From 62-47 sp051954235 (lineage in GTDB: Bacteria > Pseudomonadota > Alphaproteobacteria > Rhizobiales > Xanthobacteraceae), in NCBI GenBank assembly GCA_051954235.1, contig JBQCHY010000097.1:31148-95147 (forward strand): a DNA stretch of 64,000 bases. The letters are read 5' to 3'. The position numbers and the translations under genes were made by a program. Shown piece by piece: positions 39,200 to 48,886 of this stretch. Each line of letters opens with the position of its first letter. The stretch's first letter is position 1. The notes beneath the pieces are model-generated. The model saw only the letters and a list, made by a program, of their open reading frames with translations. It was not told the DNA's origin and did no database searches.

Positions 39200-41275
39200 T
39201 TACGCCGAACCGGCGAAGGCCAGCACCGACCGTGCCGCCGCGTTGGTTGCGCTGCCGGAAGCGAATTCAGTCGGCGATTGAACATTCTCGGCAGTATACA
39301 GGATCTGCCGCCAGATCCTGTATTCAGGTAGCTTCGGCAGGTGGAAGGCGATGTCATCCGGTGCGGCATTGAGCACGATGAAGATGGGAACGGCGCCGCG
39401 TTCGACCGGTCCCAGGACATAAGCGAGAAATCGGCTCTCGGGAAAATTCCAATCCTCCGGCGTCATTTCATTCGCTTGCGGCGTCAGCCATAGCGCGCCG
39501 TAGCTGCCGTCCGCGCGGCGACCATCGAGCCAGTCTTGAGATCGCAATTGCGCGAAGTCGCGGCGGATCGCGGCGAGATGGCGGATGAAATCTGTCAGGT
39601 CGTCACCGTCGCGGCCGAGGCCGTCCCAATTGGTCCATCCGATCTCGTTGTCCTGACAATAAGCATTGTTGTTGCCGTTTTGCGAGTTCGCGACTTCATC
39701 GCCGGCAAGGATCAACGGTACGCCTTGCGCTAGCAGCAGACAGGCAAGTTGATTCTTGCGAAGCCTGCGGCGTATTGCAATGATCGCGGCATCCTCGGTC
39801 GAGCCTTCGTGGCCGCAATTGTTACTGAGGTTGTCGCTGGAGCCGTCGCGATTGTCTTCGCCGTTCGCCTCGTTGTGCTTCTCGTTGTAGCTGAAGAGAT
39901 CTTGCAACGTGAAGCCATCGTGTACGGTGATATGATTGATGCCAGCGCGCGTCTTGCGGCCGTCGTGGTTGAAAGTATCCGACGATCCGGTCATGCGTGT
40001 GCTGACATCCCCGATCAGCCCAGCTTCGCCGGACCAGAAGCGACGTAGTGTGCTGCGATACTTATCGTTCCATTCCGACCACTGCGAGGGAAATGCGCCG
40101 ACCTGATAGCCGCCGAGACCGACATCCCACGGCTCGGCAACGAGCTTGATCGAGGCGAGGACAGGGTCCTGTCGCAGAGCGGTGAAAAAACCGCTGCCGC
40201 GATCGAACCCGTTAGGGCCACGGCCCAATGTGGTGGCGAGATCGAACCGGAAACCGTCAACGTGGCAGACTTCGACCCAATAGCGAAGCGAATCCATTAC
40301 CATCTGCAAGACACGCGGATGCGTTAGATTGAGCGAATTGCCGGTGCCGGTGAAGTCATCATAGAAGCGGGGATTGTCCGGCGTCAGCCAGTAATACGAT
40401 GTATTGTCGATGCCGCGAAACGATAACGTCGGGCCGAGATGATTGCCCTCGGCGGTGTGGTTGTAGACGACATCGAGCAGCACTTCGATCCCGGCATCGT
40501 GCAGCCGCGCCACAGTGGTGCGGAAGCCGTCGAGCGGATTGTCGGGTCCATAACGCACATCGGGCGCGAAGAACGACAGCGAATTGTAGCCCCAATAATT
40601 GCTGAGCTTCATCTCGACCAATCGCCGGTCGTCGACGAAACTATGGATCGGCAGCAGTTCGATAGCTGTGACGCCCATCGTCTTCAGATGATGAATCATA
40701 CTCGGTGCGGCCAAGCCACGGTAAGTGCCGCGTAAGCCGGGCGCCACATCCTCCCGGGTCTGCGTCAGTCCTTTGACATGCGCTTCGTAGATGATGGTGT
40801 CGTCCCAGGGCACATGAGGACGAACTTCCCTACGTCCCCAATTGAACGTTTCATCGACCACGACGGCTTTGGGAACACCGCGAGCATTGTCGCGGCGATC
40901 GAACGAAAGGTCCTCGCGCGGGCTGCCGGTCCGATAAGCGAAATGGGCGTCGCTCCAGACTAACCGGCCGGCGAGGCGCCGCGCATAAGGATCGCGCAGC
41001 AACTTATGTGGGTTAAATCGAAAGCCACGTTCCGGATCGTAACGCCCGTGGACGCGATAGCCATAAAGTTGTCCCGGCGAGACCTCGTTGAGGTAGCCGT
41101 GCCAGACATCCTCGGTGCGTTCCGGTAGGGTGATGCGCTCCAGTTCGCGGCGGCCCTGATTGTCGAACAGGCATAGCTCCACTTTCTCCGCATTGGCGGA
41201 GAACAGTGCGAAGTTGGTGCCGCGCCCATCCCAAGTCGCGCCAAGCGGATGCGGCGTACCAGCGCTCAGTCGCAT
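39200..41275 (-). CDS. glgX: Glycogen debranching enzyme
   Basis: 691 residues from ATG 41275, normal for GlgX. CBM48 at the N-terminus (GTPHPLGATWDGRGTNFALFS), then a GH13 barrel: LDVVYNHTAEG, nucleophile Asp in DGFRFDLATTLGR, acid Glu in LVAEPWDVG, and VHDGFTLQDLFSYNEKHN. It cleaves alpha-1,6 branches left on limit glucans. It overlaps the end of glgB by 10 bases and is last gene of the glgE-treS-glgB-glgX unit. Confidence 0.96.
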   Translation of the reverse strand: MRLSAGTPHPLGATWDGRGTNFALFSANAEKVELCLFDNQGRRELERITLPERTEDVWHGYLNEVSPGQLYGYRVHGRYDPERGFRFNPHKLLRDPYARRLAGRLVWSDAHFAYRTGSPREDLSFDRRDNARGVPKAVVVDETFNWGRREVRPHVPWDDTIIYEAHVKGLTQTREDVAPGLRGTYRGLAAPSMIHHLKTMGVTAIELLPIHSFVDDRRLVEMKLSNYWGYNSLSFFAPDVRYGPDNPLDGFRTTVARLHDAGIEVLLDVVYNHTAEGNHLGPTLSFRGIDNTSYYWLTPDNPRFYDDFTGTGNSLNLTHPRVLQMVMDSLRYWVEVCHVDGFRFDLATTLGRGPNGFDRGSGFFTALRQDPVLASIKLVAEPWDVGLGGYQVGAFPSQWSEWNDKYRSTLRRFWSGEAGLIGDVSTRMTGSSDTFNHDGRKTRAGINHITVHDGFTLQDLFSYNEKHNEANGEDNRDGSSDNLSNNCGHEGSTEDAAIIAIRRRLRKNQLACLLLAQGVPLILAGDEVANSQNGNNNAYCQDNEIGWTNWDGLGRDGDDLTDFIRHLAAIRRDFAQLRSQDWLDGRRADGSYGALWLTPQANEMTPEDWNFPESRFLAYVLGPVERGAVPIFIVLNAAPDDIAFHLPKLPEYRIWRQILYTAENVQSPTEFASGSATNAAARSVLAFAGSA

Positions 41276-43425
41276 GTCGGCCCTTCGGGTGTGAAATAAA
41301 TCGCGGCGAGCGGTGGAATCGACAGAGTCAGTTCCGGCACCAACGCGTCGGACGTCGAGATAACGCCTGTATTCCCGACATTGCTGCCGCCGTAGAACGC
41401 TGAGTCGGAGTTGAAGATTTCACGCCATTTGCCGGGGAAGGGCACCCGGATGCGATAATCGCGATAGACGTTCGGTGAGAAATTGACGACGACAAGGCAT
41501 TGCTTGCGTGCATCATTGGCCTTGCGCAGCCACGCGAAGACGTTGCGACCGGAATCGTCCGTCACCAGCCATTCGAAACCGCCGGCTTCGCAATCGCGCT
41601 CATGCAGCGCCGGCGTTTCGCGATAGACCCGATTGAGGTCGCGTATCAACGCCTGTACGCCTGCGTGCGCCGGTCGTTCGAGCAGATGCCAGTCCAGCGA
41701 ACGGTCATGGTTCCATTCGCGCTCCTGGCCGAATTCGCCGCCCATGAACAGCAGCTTCTTACCAGGATGCGCGAACATGAAAGCGTAGTAAGCACGCAGA
41801 TTGGCGAAGCGCTGCCAGTTATCGCCCGGCATTCGGCCGAGCACGGAGCGCTTCCCGTGCACGACTTCATCGTGCGAAAGCGGTAGGATAAAGTTCTCCG
41901 AGAACGCGTATTGCAAGCCGAACAAAATGTCGCCGTGATGATGCTGGCGATGGATGGGATCTTTGCTGATATAGTTCAGCGTGTCGTGCATCCATCCCAT
42001 ATTCCATTTGTAGCCGAAGCCGAGGCCGCCGAATTCGATTGGCCGTGACACTTGTGGCCATGCCGTGGATTCTTCCGCCGCTGTGGTCGCATTGGGAAAC
42101 CGCGCGAACACCTCGGCATTGAAGCGGCGCATGAATTCAATCGCTTCGAGATTTTCACGTCCGCCATACTTGTTGGGAATCCAGCCGCCAGCGGGGCGGC
42201 TGTAATCGAGATAAAGCATCGACGCGACGGCATCGACGCGCAGGCCGTCTATGCCGTAACGGTCCAACCAAAATCGTGCATTCGAGACGAGAAAATTAAC
42301 GACTTCGGTGCGGCCATAATTGTAGATCAATGTCCCCCAATCGAGATGACGCCCTTGTAACGGGTTGGCGTGCTCGTAGAGAGCCGTGCCATCGAACTGG
42401 CCGAGTCCATGTGGATCATCGGGGAAATGCCCCGGCACCCAGTCGAGCCACACGCCGAGCCCTTCTCGATGGCAGGCATCGATCAGAAGCGAAAAATCCT
42501 CCGGTGGACCGAAGCGGCTGGTCGGTGCGAACAGACCTGTCGGTTGATAGCCCCACGACCCATCGAACGGGTGCTCGTTGATTGGAAGAAATTCAACGTG
42601 GGTAAAATTCATCTCGCGCGCGTAGCGCGGCAATGTCTCCGCCAACTCGCGATAAGACAGCCATTGATCGCTTCCCGCTCGCCGCCACGAACCGAGGTGC
42701 ACCTCATAAATCGAGATCGGTGCGCCGAGGGCGTTGACGCGCTCAGGAGGCGGAGCGGGTTGCGGCAGACGAGTGATATCGATGACGATGGACGCCGTGC
42801 TCGGGCGCATCTCGGCGGCGAATGCGACCGGATCGGATTTTAATGGCAGCTGCTGGCCTTGCGGTCCGATGATATCGAACTTGTAGCGATCGCCGGATAT
42901 TGCACCGGGAATGAAAATTTCCCAATAGCCGTTCCCGCGCACGCGCATTGGATGGCGGCGCGGCTCCCAGAAATTGAAATCGCCGACCACGCTGACGCGT
43001 TTCGCGTTCGGTGCCAGCACCACGAACGCTACGCCTTCGACGCCGTCGAGCGTCATCGGATGCGCACCGAGCTTGTCGTAGAGATTTTGATGGGTGCCTT
43101 CGCCAAGAAGGTAGAGATCGAAGTCGGAGAGGATCGGTGGAAAGCGGTAGGGGTCCTGCAATTCCACCACAGTATCACCGAAGCGCGCGCGTAGTTGGTA
43201 ACGGGTGATATCACCTGGAAGCGTCCCGGCGAACAGGCCGGCGTCGTGAAGTTTCGCCAAAGAAGCCGTATGGCCAAGCTCATCGACGGCTTCGACATTG
43301 GAGGCTTCCGGTAGAAAGGCCCGCACCACCGCTTGGTCGTTCTCCATATGCGGGCCGAGATAGCGGAATGGATCGGAATGACGGCCCTCGATGATGGCGA
43401 AGGCGTCGGCGGGGAGCTTGCTCAT
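41266..43425 (-). CDS. glgB: 1,4-alpha-glucan branching enzyme
   Basis: 719 residues from ATG 43425, overlapping the treS stop by 4 bases (ATGA). N-terminal carbohydrate-binding region (DPFRYLGPHMEND; FVVLAPNAKRVSVVGDFNFW), then the GH13 core: nucleophile Asp in DGLRVDAVASMLYLDYSR, acid in AAEESTAWPQVSRP and LPLSHDEVVHGKRS, followed by the all-beta C-domain. It introduces alpha-1,6 branches in the glucan made by GlgE. Tight overlap argues for stoichiometric expression with TreS-maltokinase. Confidence 0.97.
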   Translation of the reverse strand: MSKLPADAFAIIEGRHSDPFRYLGPHMENDQAVVRAFLPEASNVEAVDELGHTASLAKLHDAGLFAGTLPGDITRYQLRARFGDTVVELQDPYRFPPILSDFDLYLLGEGTHQNLYDKLGAHPMTLDGVEGVAFVVLAPNAKRVSVVGDFNFWEPRRHPMRVRGNGYWEIFIPGAISGDRYKFDIIGPQGQQLPLKSDPVAFAAEMRPSTASIVIDITRLPQPAPPPERVNALGAPISIYEVHLGSWRRAGSDQWLSYRELAETLPRYAREMNFTHVEFLPINEHPFDGSWGYQPTGLFAPTSRFGPPEDFSLLIDACHREGLGVWLDWVPGHFPDDPHGLGQFDGTALYEHANPLQGRHLDWGTLIYNYGRTEVVNFLVSNARFWLDRYGIDGLRVDAVASMLYLDYSRPAGGWIPNKYGGRENLEAIEFMRRFNAEVFARFPNATTAAEESTAWPQVSRPIEFGGLGFGYKWNMGWMHDTLNYISKDPIHRQHHHGDILFGLQYAFSENFILPLSHDEVVHGKRSVLGRMPGDNWQRFANLRAYYAFMFAHPGKKLLFMGGEFGQEREWNHDRSLDWHLLERPAHAGVQALIRDLNRVYRETPALHERDCEAGGFEWLVTDDSGRNVFAWLRKANDARKQCLVVVNFSPNVYRDYRIRVPFPGKWREIFNSDSAFYGGSNVGNTGVISTSDALVPELTLSIPPLAAIYFTPEGPTCD

Positions 43426-46400
43426 GCCGTTACCTCGCTGGTTTCCGACAGGACGCGAAGCGCGCCAGCCAGCGGCACGCGCATCCAGTCCGGTCGATAC
43501 GCCATCTCATATTCGATTTCGTAGAATGCCTTTTCCAGCAGGAAGACATCCAGAAGCTGGCTCGCTGCACGTTCGTCTTTCGGCCACAAGCGGGGATCGC
43601 TTGTGTGCTCGCGATAAGCTGTAAGGAATGTCATGACCGCCTGCTCGCGCCATAATTGAAGCGCTCTGGCGATCTTGCCCTGTTCATCGGGCGCGATCTT
43701 GAGTGCGCGTTCCAGAGCGGCCGTTGTCGAATAATCGATGGAACGGACCACTCCGGCGATATCGCGCGCCGCAGGCGCCTTGCGGCGACGTTCCGACAAG
43801 GGGCGCCGGGGCTCTCCCTCGAAATCGATGATAAAGATATCGTCTTTGACGATCAGCATCTGGCCGAGATGAAGGTCACCGTGATGGCGGATTTTCAAAA
43901 CGTCCGTGGCGCTGTGGGCCAGTTGAATCAGCGTTGGAGGAAGGCTTTTCCGTTTAGCCAGAATTTCGTCGATCAGAGCGTGATCTGATGCATTGCTCGT
44001 CGCGTGAATGTCTTGCAGGCGGTCAGCGACATTGTTCGCACGCGCGACAATCTCGTCGATCCATAGGGAAACGTCATTCGCCGTCACAGGCTCAGGGTGG
44101 AATTCGTCGATGTCATCACGGCTGGCCAGTGCCACGTGCATTTCGGCGATGCGACGGCCCATCTGCGCAACATAACGCAGGTAGGATATCTGGTCTTCGC
44201 TTTCCGTTTCGACGCCTATGGCCGTCAACAGACGTGCTTGCTCGACGAAGCGGTCGAGATAGGCGGACGTGACAGTCCAGGCGTCGCCCTGATTCTGAAG
44301 ATACGAATGAACGATGCCGACAGCGCTGCGGCGCTCGCCCTCGATCAGTTCGATGCTGCCGAGCAATTGAGGCGAGTTGGCGAACCGCGCAACCTCAGTC
44401 AAAAAGCGACCCACCTCGATCTCCGGATTGATACCGGATTCGAGCTTGCGATAGATCTTAATCACGTAATGCTTATCGACCAGCGTGGTGCTGTTGGATT
44501 GCTCGGTCTCAACCGGCTGAACGTGTTCGATGGCCGGCAACGGTTGCTGCAGTAGCGCGTCGGTGCCGCGAAACTCCAATCGCGCATCACCTTCGATGAC
44601 GGTTTCGCCACGGCGCAGGTTGTCGATCAGGATATCGATGAACTCGTGTTCGTTCGCGACATCCAGCAACGTCCCTTCGCGCGCGCCCTGACGAACGGCA
44701 GCAAGCGCGCGGGGATTGTGATACTCGCGTTCAAAGCGATGCCAGCGGATGCGCAAGGGAATGGTATAACGGACGGCTGTTCCGCTTTGCTTCCATTCGA
44801 AGAACGCTAGCCAGGGGCGGTTATCGCCGAGATTGGCAAATGGAATCGCCGATGTCACCCTGGCCGTGATGGCGGACGGCGAACGCTCGGGAAACCATCG
44901 CGCGCGCGATAGGTAGGGCGGCAGCACATCCCGCTCGAAGACGCCGCGGGTTCGCTCCAGCGTTACCCATGTCGCGCCGAGTGGCACCACCAGGGTTTCG
45001 AATTCTGGCATCTGCGTCGGCTCAACATGGATCGAAATTTCCTTCTCGCGCAGTTGGAACCAATAGAATCCGTAGGGGGAGAGTGTGATCAGATAAGTTA
45101 GTTCGCCGATTGCCGGAAACTGCGAGCGACCCAGCATTTCCAGCGGGATACGATCTTTCCATGCCGATAGATCGATCTCGGTCGCCTGTGCCGAGCGCGA
45201 CAGGTTGGCAACGCAGAGAATCGCCTCGTCGCCATATTGCCGTATATAAGTCAGTACCGAACGGTTGCTCGACCGTACGAAAGTCATGCTACCGCGCCCG
45301 AATGCAGGCGTCGATTTGCGCACGGCGATCAGCCGCTTGGTGGCGTTGAGCAGGGAGGACAAGCTGCGCGATTGTGCTTCGACGTTGACCGCCTCATAGC
45401 CATAGACCGGATCCATGATCGGTGGTGCATAGAGCCGCGCCGGATCGGCCCGCGAAAAACCACCGTTGCGATCCGGCGTCCACTGCATTGGTGTGCGAAC
45501 GCCGTTACGATCGCCGAGATAAATGTTGTCTCCCATGCCGATTTCGTCGCCGTAGTAGATGATCGGTGTCCCGGGGAACGACAGCAGCAACGAGTTCATC
45601 AGTTCGATCTTGCGGCGATCGTTATCCATCAGTGGGGCCAGCCGGCGACGAATACCGACGTTGATGCGCGCGCGCGGATCGTTGGCGTAAGTCGACCACA
45701 GGTAGTCGCGTTCAACGTCCGTGACCATCTCCAGCGTCAGTTCGTCATGATTGCGCAGGAACATCGCCCACTGGCAGTTGTCGGGAATGTCCGGCGTTTG
45801 CCGAAGGATATCGGTGATCGGGAAGCGATCCTCTTGCGCGATTGCCATGTAAATACGTGGCATCAGCGGGAAGTGGTACGCCATGTGGCATTCGTCGCCG
45901 GTGCCGAAATATTCCTGCACGTCCTCCGGCCATTGATTGGCTTCCGCAAGGAGCACTTTGCCCGGCGCGTAGGCGTCGAGCGCAGCGCGGAGCCGCTTGA
46001 TCACCGCATGCGTCTCAGGAAGGTTCTCGTTATTGGTGCCGTCGCGTTCACAAAGATAGGGAATAGCATCGAGTCGAAAGCCGTCAACGCCGGCATCAAG
46101 CCAGCGCTTCATAACGCGGATAACGGCATCGACCACGCGCGGATTGTTGAAATTCAGATCGGGTTGATGCGAAAAAAAGCGATGCCAATAGTATGCATTG
46201 GCTTCGGGATCCCAGGTCCAGTTCGATTTCTCCGTATCGGTGAAGATGATCCGCGTGCCGTCATATTTCTGGTCGTTATTGCTCCAGACGTACCAGTCGC
46301 GAGCGCTTGAACCGGCGGGGCTACGTCGTGCGCGCTTGAACCAGTTGTGTTGATCGGACGTGTGATTGATCACCAACTCGGTGATCACACGCAGGCCTCG

Positions 46401-46721
46401 CCGCCTTGCTTCCGCGATGAAGCGACGAAATTCCTTCATCGTCCCGTAGGAGGGGCTGATGGCGCCGTAGTCGGCAATGTCATAACCGTCGTCGCGACCG
46501 GGCGATGGATAGAACGGCATCAACCACAGCGTATTGACGCCGAGATCCTGTAAATAGCTGAGCTTGTCGGTCAGGCCGACAAAGTCGCCGATCCCGTCGT
46601 TGTTGCTGTCTGCGAAAGCGCGAACGTGCAATTGATAGATGATGGCATCTTTGTACCATAGTGGATCGGAGGGCTGGGATATCGCCGCCTTATCAGGCGC
46701 AACGCTCTGGATCACGTTCAC
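43422..46721 (-). CDS. treS: Trehalose synthase fused to maltokinase
   Basis: 1099 residues from GTG 46721, with AAGGAG 6 bases upstream; the start lies 11 bases past the glgE stop. Residues 1 to about 545 are a GH13 trehalose synthase (WYKDAIIYQLHVRAFADSNN; DGFRLDAIPYLCERDG; LLAEANQWPEDVQ; FLRNHDELTLEMV). The remainder is a maltokinase with the phosphotransferase loop IRHHGDLHLGQML (about residue 945) and FIIDFEGEPRRPLSERR. The protein thus turns trehalose into maltose and then, with ATP, into maltose-1-phosphate, the GlgE substrate. Fusions of this type are known in other proteobacteria. Confidence 0.96.
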   Translation of the reverse strand: MNVIQSVAPDKAAISQPSDPLWYKDAIIYQLHVRAFADSNNDGIGDFVGLTDKLSYLQDLGVNTLWLMPFYPSPGRDDGYDIADYGAISPSYGTMKEFRRFIAEARRRGLRVITELVINHTSDQHNWFKRARRSPAGSSARDWYVWSNNDQKYDGTRIIFTDTEKSNWTWDPEANAYYWHRFFSHQPDLNFNNPRVVDAVIRVMKRWLDAGVDGFRLDAIPYLCERDGTNNENLPETHAVIKRLRAALDAYAPGKVLLAEANQWPEDVQEYFGTGDECHMAYHFPLMPRIYMAIAQEDRFPITDILRQTPDIPDNCQWAMFLRNHDELTLEMVTDVERDYLWSTYANDPRARINVGIRRRLAPLMDNDRRKIELMNSLLLSFPGTPIIYYGDEIGMGDNIYLGDRNGVRTPMQWTPDRNGGFSRADPARLYAPPIMDPVYGYEAVNVEAQSRSLSSLLNATKRLIAVRKSTPAFGRGSMTFVRSSNRSVLTYIRQYGDEAILCVANLSRSAQATEIDLSAWKDRIPLEMLGRSQFPAIGELTYLITLSPYGFYWFQLREKEISIHVEPTQMPEFETLVVPLGATWVTLERTRGVFERDVLPPYLSRARWFPERSPSAITARVTSAIPFANLGDNRPWLAFFEWKQSGTAVRYTIPLRIRWHRFEREYHNPRALAAVRQGAREGTLLDVANEHEFIDILIDNLRRGETVIEGDARLEFRGTDALLQQPLPAIEHVQPVETEQSNSTTLVDKHYVIKIYRKLESGINPEIEVGRFLTEVARFANSPQLLGSIELIEGERRSAVGIVHSYLQNQGDAWTVTSAYLDRFVEQARLLTAIGVETESEDQISYLRYVAQMGRRIAEMHVALASRDDIDEFHPEPVTANDVSLWIDEIVARANNVADRLQDIHATSNASDHALIDEILAKRKSLPPTLIQLAHSATDVLKIRHHGDLHLGQMLIVKDDIFIIDFEGEPRRPLSERRRKAPAARDIAGVVRSIDYSTTAALERALKIAPDEQGKIARALQLWREQAVMTFLTAYREHTSDPRLWPKDERAASQLLDVFLLEKAFYEIEYEMAYRPDWMRVPLAGALRVLSETSEVTA

Positions 46722-46732
46722 GACTTGCTCCT

Positions 46733-48685
46733 TCAAGCCATGCAGCGGAACAGCAATGCAGGGTCGTGAGGCGGATCGATGCGCAAGCGCAGTCCGCCCC
46801 ATTCCACCGGATGCCGTTCGCCAGTGAGCAGGTTCTCTACCGCCGTTGCCGATCGTAGCTCGTCGTTGACTTTCACCTGGACATCGTTGAGTGGCAGCCA
46901 AATCTCATGCGGATCGCGAGTCAGTGCGATGACGGCGGCCACCACATTAGTGTCATCCGTGGAGCTTTTGACAAATCCCGTCACGTTGGGGTCGTCGACC
47001 GTCACGAAGCGGAGATTGCTGGTCTGTTGCAGAGCCGGGTTGGCGCGGCGCGCGAAGTTGAGCGCGCGGATATAGGGCTTGAGATTACCGGGTTGATTCC
47101 AATCTCGGACCTTGATCTCGTATTTCTCGGAGTTGAGGTATTCCTCCTTGCCCGGGATGGCTTCGTGCTCAAGCAGTTCGAAGCCATTATAGATGCCATA
47201 GGTCGAAGACAGCATTGCAGCGAGCGCGAGGCGCGATTTGAACATCCATGGCTCGCCGCTTTGCAGATGATACGGCAAGATATCCGGCGTCGAGACGAAG
47301 AAGTTCGGGCGATAGAAATCGCGCTCGGGATAGCCGGTCAGTTCGCGCAGGTATTCTTCCATCTCCCATTTCTGGGTGCGCCACGTGAAATAGGTGTACG
47401 ACTGGGTAAAGCCCCGCTTGGCAAGGCCTTTCATCAATTTCGGGCGGGTAAAAGCCTCGGCGAGGAAAATGGCGCCCGGATCGCGGTTCTGCACCTCATG
47501 GATCAGCCATTCCCAGAACGGCAGCGGCTTGGTGTGCGGATTGTCGATGCGAAAGATGCGCACACCATGACCCAGCCAGAACAGAACTACGTCGCGTAGA
47601 GCATTCCATAGCGAACCTGCATCGTCGCAGGTGAAATCTGGGTTGACGATGTCTTCGTATTTCTTCGGAGGGTTCTCCGCGTAGCGCATCGATCCGTCGG
47701 GTCGACGCTTGAACCATTGCGGGTGTTCACGAAGCCAAGGATGATCCGGCGAGCATTGCACGGCAATGTCGAGCGCAACCTCGATGTTCAACCGTCTTGC
47801 GGTGGCGATGAAAGCATGAAAGTCGTCCAGCGTGCCAAGCTCGGGATGAATGGCATCGTGGCCGCCGTTCTCGGAGCCGATGGCGTAAGGGCTGCCGGGA
47901 TCGCCGGGCGCTGCGGTCAAAGTATTGTTGCGGCCTTTGCGATGGGTGCGCCCGATCGGATGGATCGGTGTGAAATAGACGACGTCGAAGCCCATCGCCG
48001 CGACATCGGGCAGGCGCTCGATACAGTCGCGAAAGGTGCCATGCCGGCCGGGCTCACGCCCCTGGCTGCGCGGCACCATCTCGTACCACGCACCGCAGCG
48101 CGCCAATGGTCGATCTACCATTAGGGGCAGCAGATGCGAGCGGGTCACATCGGTGCGATCTTGGCTTTCCGCCATCGCGTCGCGCAATTCCGGCGCGAGT
48201 AGGGGAGCGGAATTGCCGGTCTGCAGAAACTGCTCGCAGTGCCGCAGAATGAGGGCGGCGGCATCCGCGCTCCCGGATTGAGCCTTGGTGAGGAGGCCCG
48301 CGCCTTCCAGCGCGTCGAGCGAGACATCCTGGCCCGCGGCCTTCTTCAATTCGAAGCCGTGACGCCAGGTGGCGAATTCGTCGGTCCATGCCTCAATAGC
48401 GTAGACGTGATGTCCGATGTGTTGTGGTGTGAATGATGCTGTCCAACGATCGTTGTTGTGGAGCCGCATGGGGATGCGGTTCCATTCAGTGTCCTGTTCG
48501 CGTCGCCAGATCAGTGCAGCGGCAATGATGTCATGGCCATCGCGGAAAATATCGGCCCACACGTCGATCGGTTCGCCGACGACCCGCTTCACGGCGAAGC
48601 GTCCGCCGTCAATCCTGGGATAAATGTCTTCGATGTGGAAAGCATCGCGGGCGATGCTTCCGACCAATCGGTTTGGTTTGTTCAC
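46733..48685 (-). CDS. glgE: Alpha-1,4-glucan:maltose-1-phosphate maltosyltransferase
   Basis: 650 residues from ATG 48685. An N-terminal beta domain (IEDIYPRIDGGRFAVKRVVG) and helical insert precede the GH13 barrel: MGFDVVYFTPIHPIGRTHRKG, nucleophile Asp in IFRIDNPHTKPLPFWEWLI, acid in AIFLAEAFTRPKLM. GlgE adds maltosyl units from maltose-1-phosphate to a growing alpha-1,4-glucan. It is first gene of the minus-strand cluster and divergent from malQ. No glgC or glgA is present in the window, so glucan synthesis here goes through trehalose. Confidence 0.96.
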   Translation of the reverse strand: MNKPNRLVGSIARDAFHIEDIYPRIDGGRFAVKRVVGEPIDVWADIFRDGHDIIAAALIWRREQDTEWNRIPMRLHNNDRWTASFTPQHIGHHVYAIEAWTDEFATWRHGFELKKAAGQDVSLDALEGAGLLTKAQSGSADAAALILRHCEQFLQTGNSAPLLAPELRDAMAESQDRTDVTRSHLLPLMVDRPLARCGAWYEMVPRSQGREPGRHGTFRDCIERLPDVAAMGFDVVYFTPIHPIGRTHRKGRNNTLTAAPGDPGSPYAIGSENGGHDAIHPELGTLDDFHAFIATARRLNIEVALDIAVQCSPDHPWLREHPQWFKRRPDGSMRYAENPPKKYEDIVNPDFTCDDAGSLWNALRDVVLFWLGHGVRIFRIDNPHTKPLPFWEWLIHEVQNRDPGAIFLAEAFTRPKLMKGLAKRGFTQSYTYFTWRTQKWEMEEYLRELTGYPERDFYRPNFFVSTPDILPYHLQSGEPWMFKSRLALAAMLSSTYGIYNGFELLEHEAIPGKEEYLNSEKYEIKVRDWNQPGNLKPYIRALNFARRANPALQQTSNLRFVTVDDPNVTGFVKSSTDDTNVVAAVIALTRDPHEIWLPLNDVQVKVNDELRSATAVENLLTGERHPVEWGGLRLRIDPPHDPALLFRCMA

Positions 48686-48886
48686 GATAACAACGCTCAG
48701 CTTTCAACAGACCCCGAACGCTCGCGACGAGTTCCATGAAGAGCGCGTGCAAGCTCTCTATCAAACCCGCGGGAAGGCTTTGGTTCCATTGGAACCGGAT
48801 CGCTCCAAATCCGTTGCCTCATCATTATCCTGCTCAGGCAGTTCGGAAATTTGCGGCGAGGCAATGCCGCGCCGCGCAGGCAAGAC

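Noticed and set aside
48022..48040. GAAAGGTGCC inside glgE, similar to the AraC core in reverse
   Set aside because: It lies within coding sequence, lacks the flanking half of the motif and a suitably spaced -10 box.
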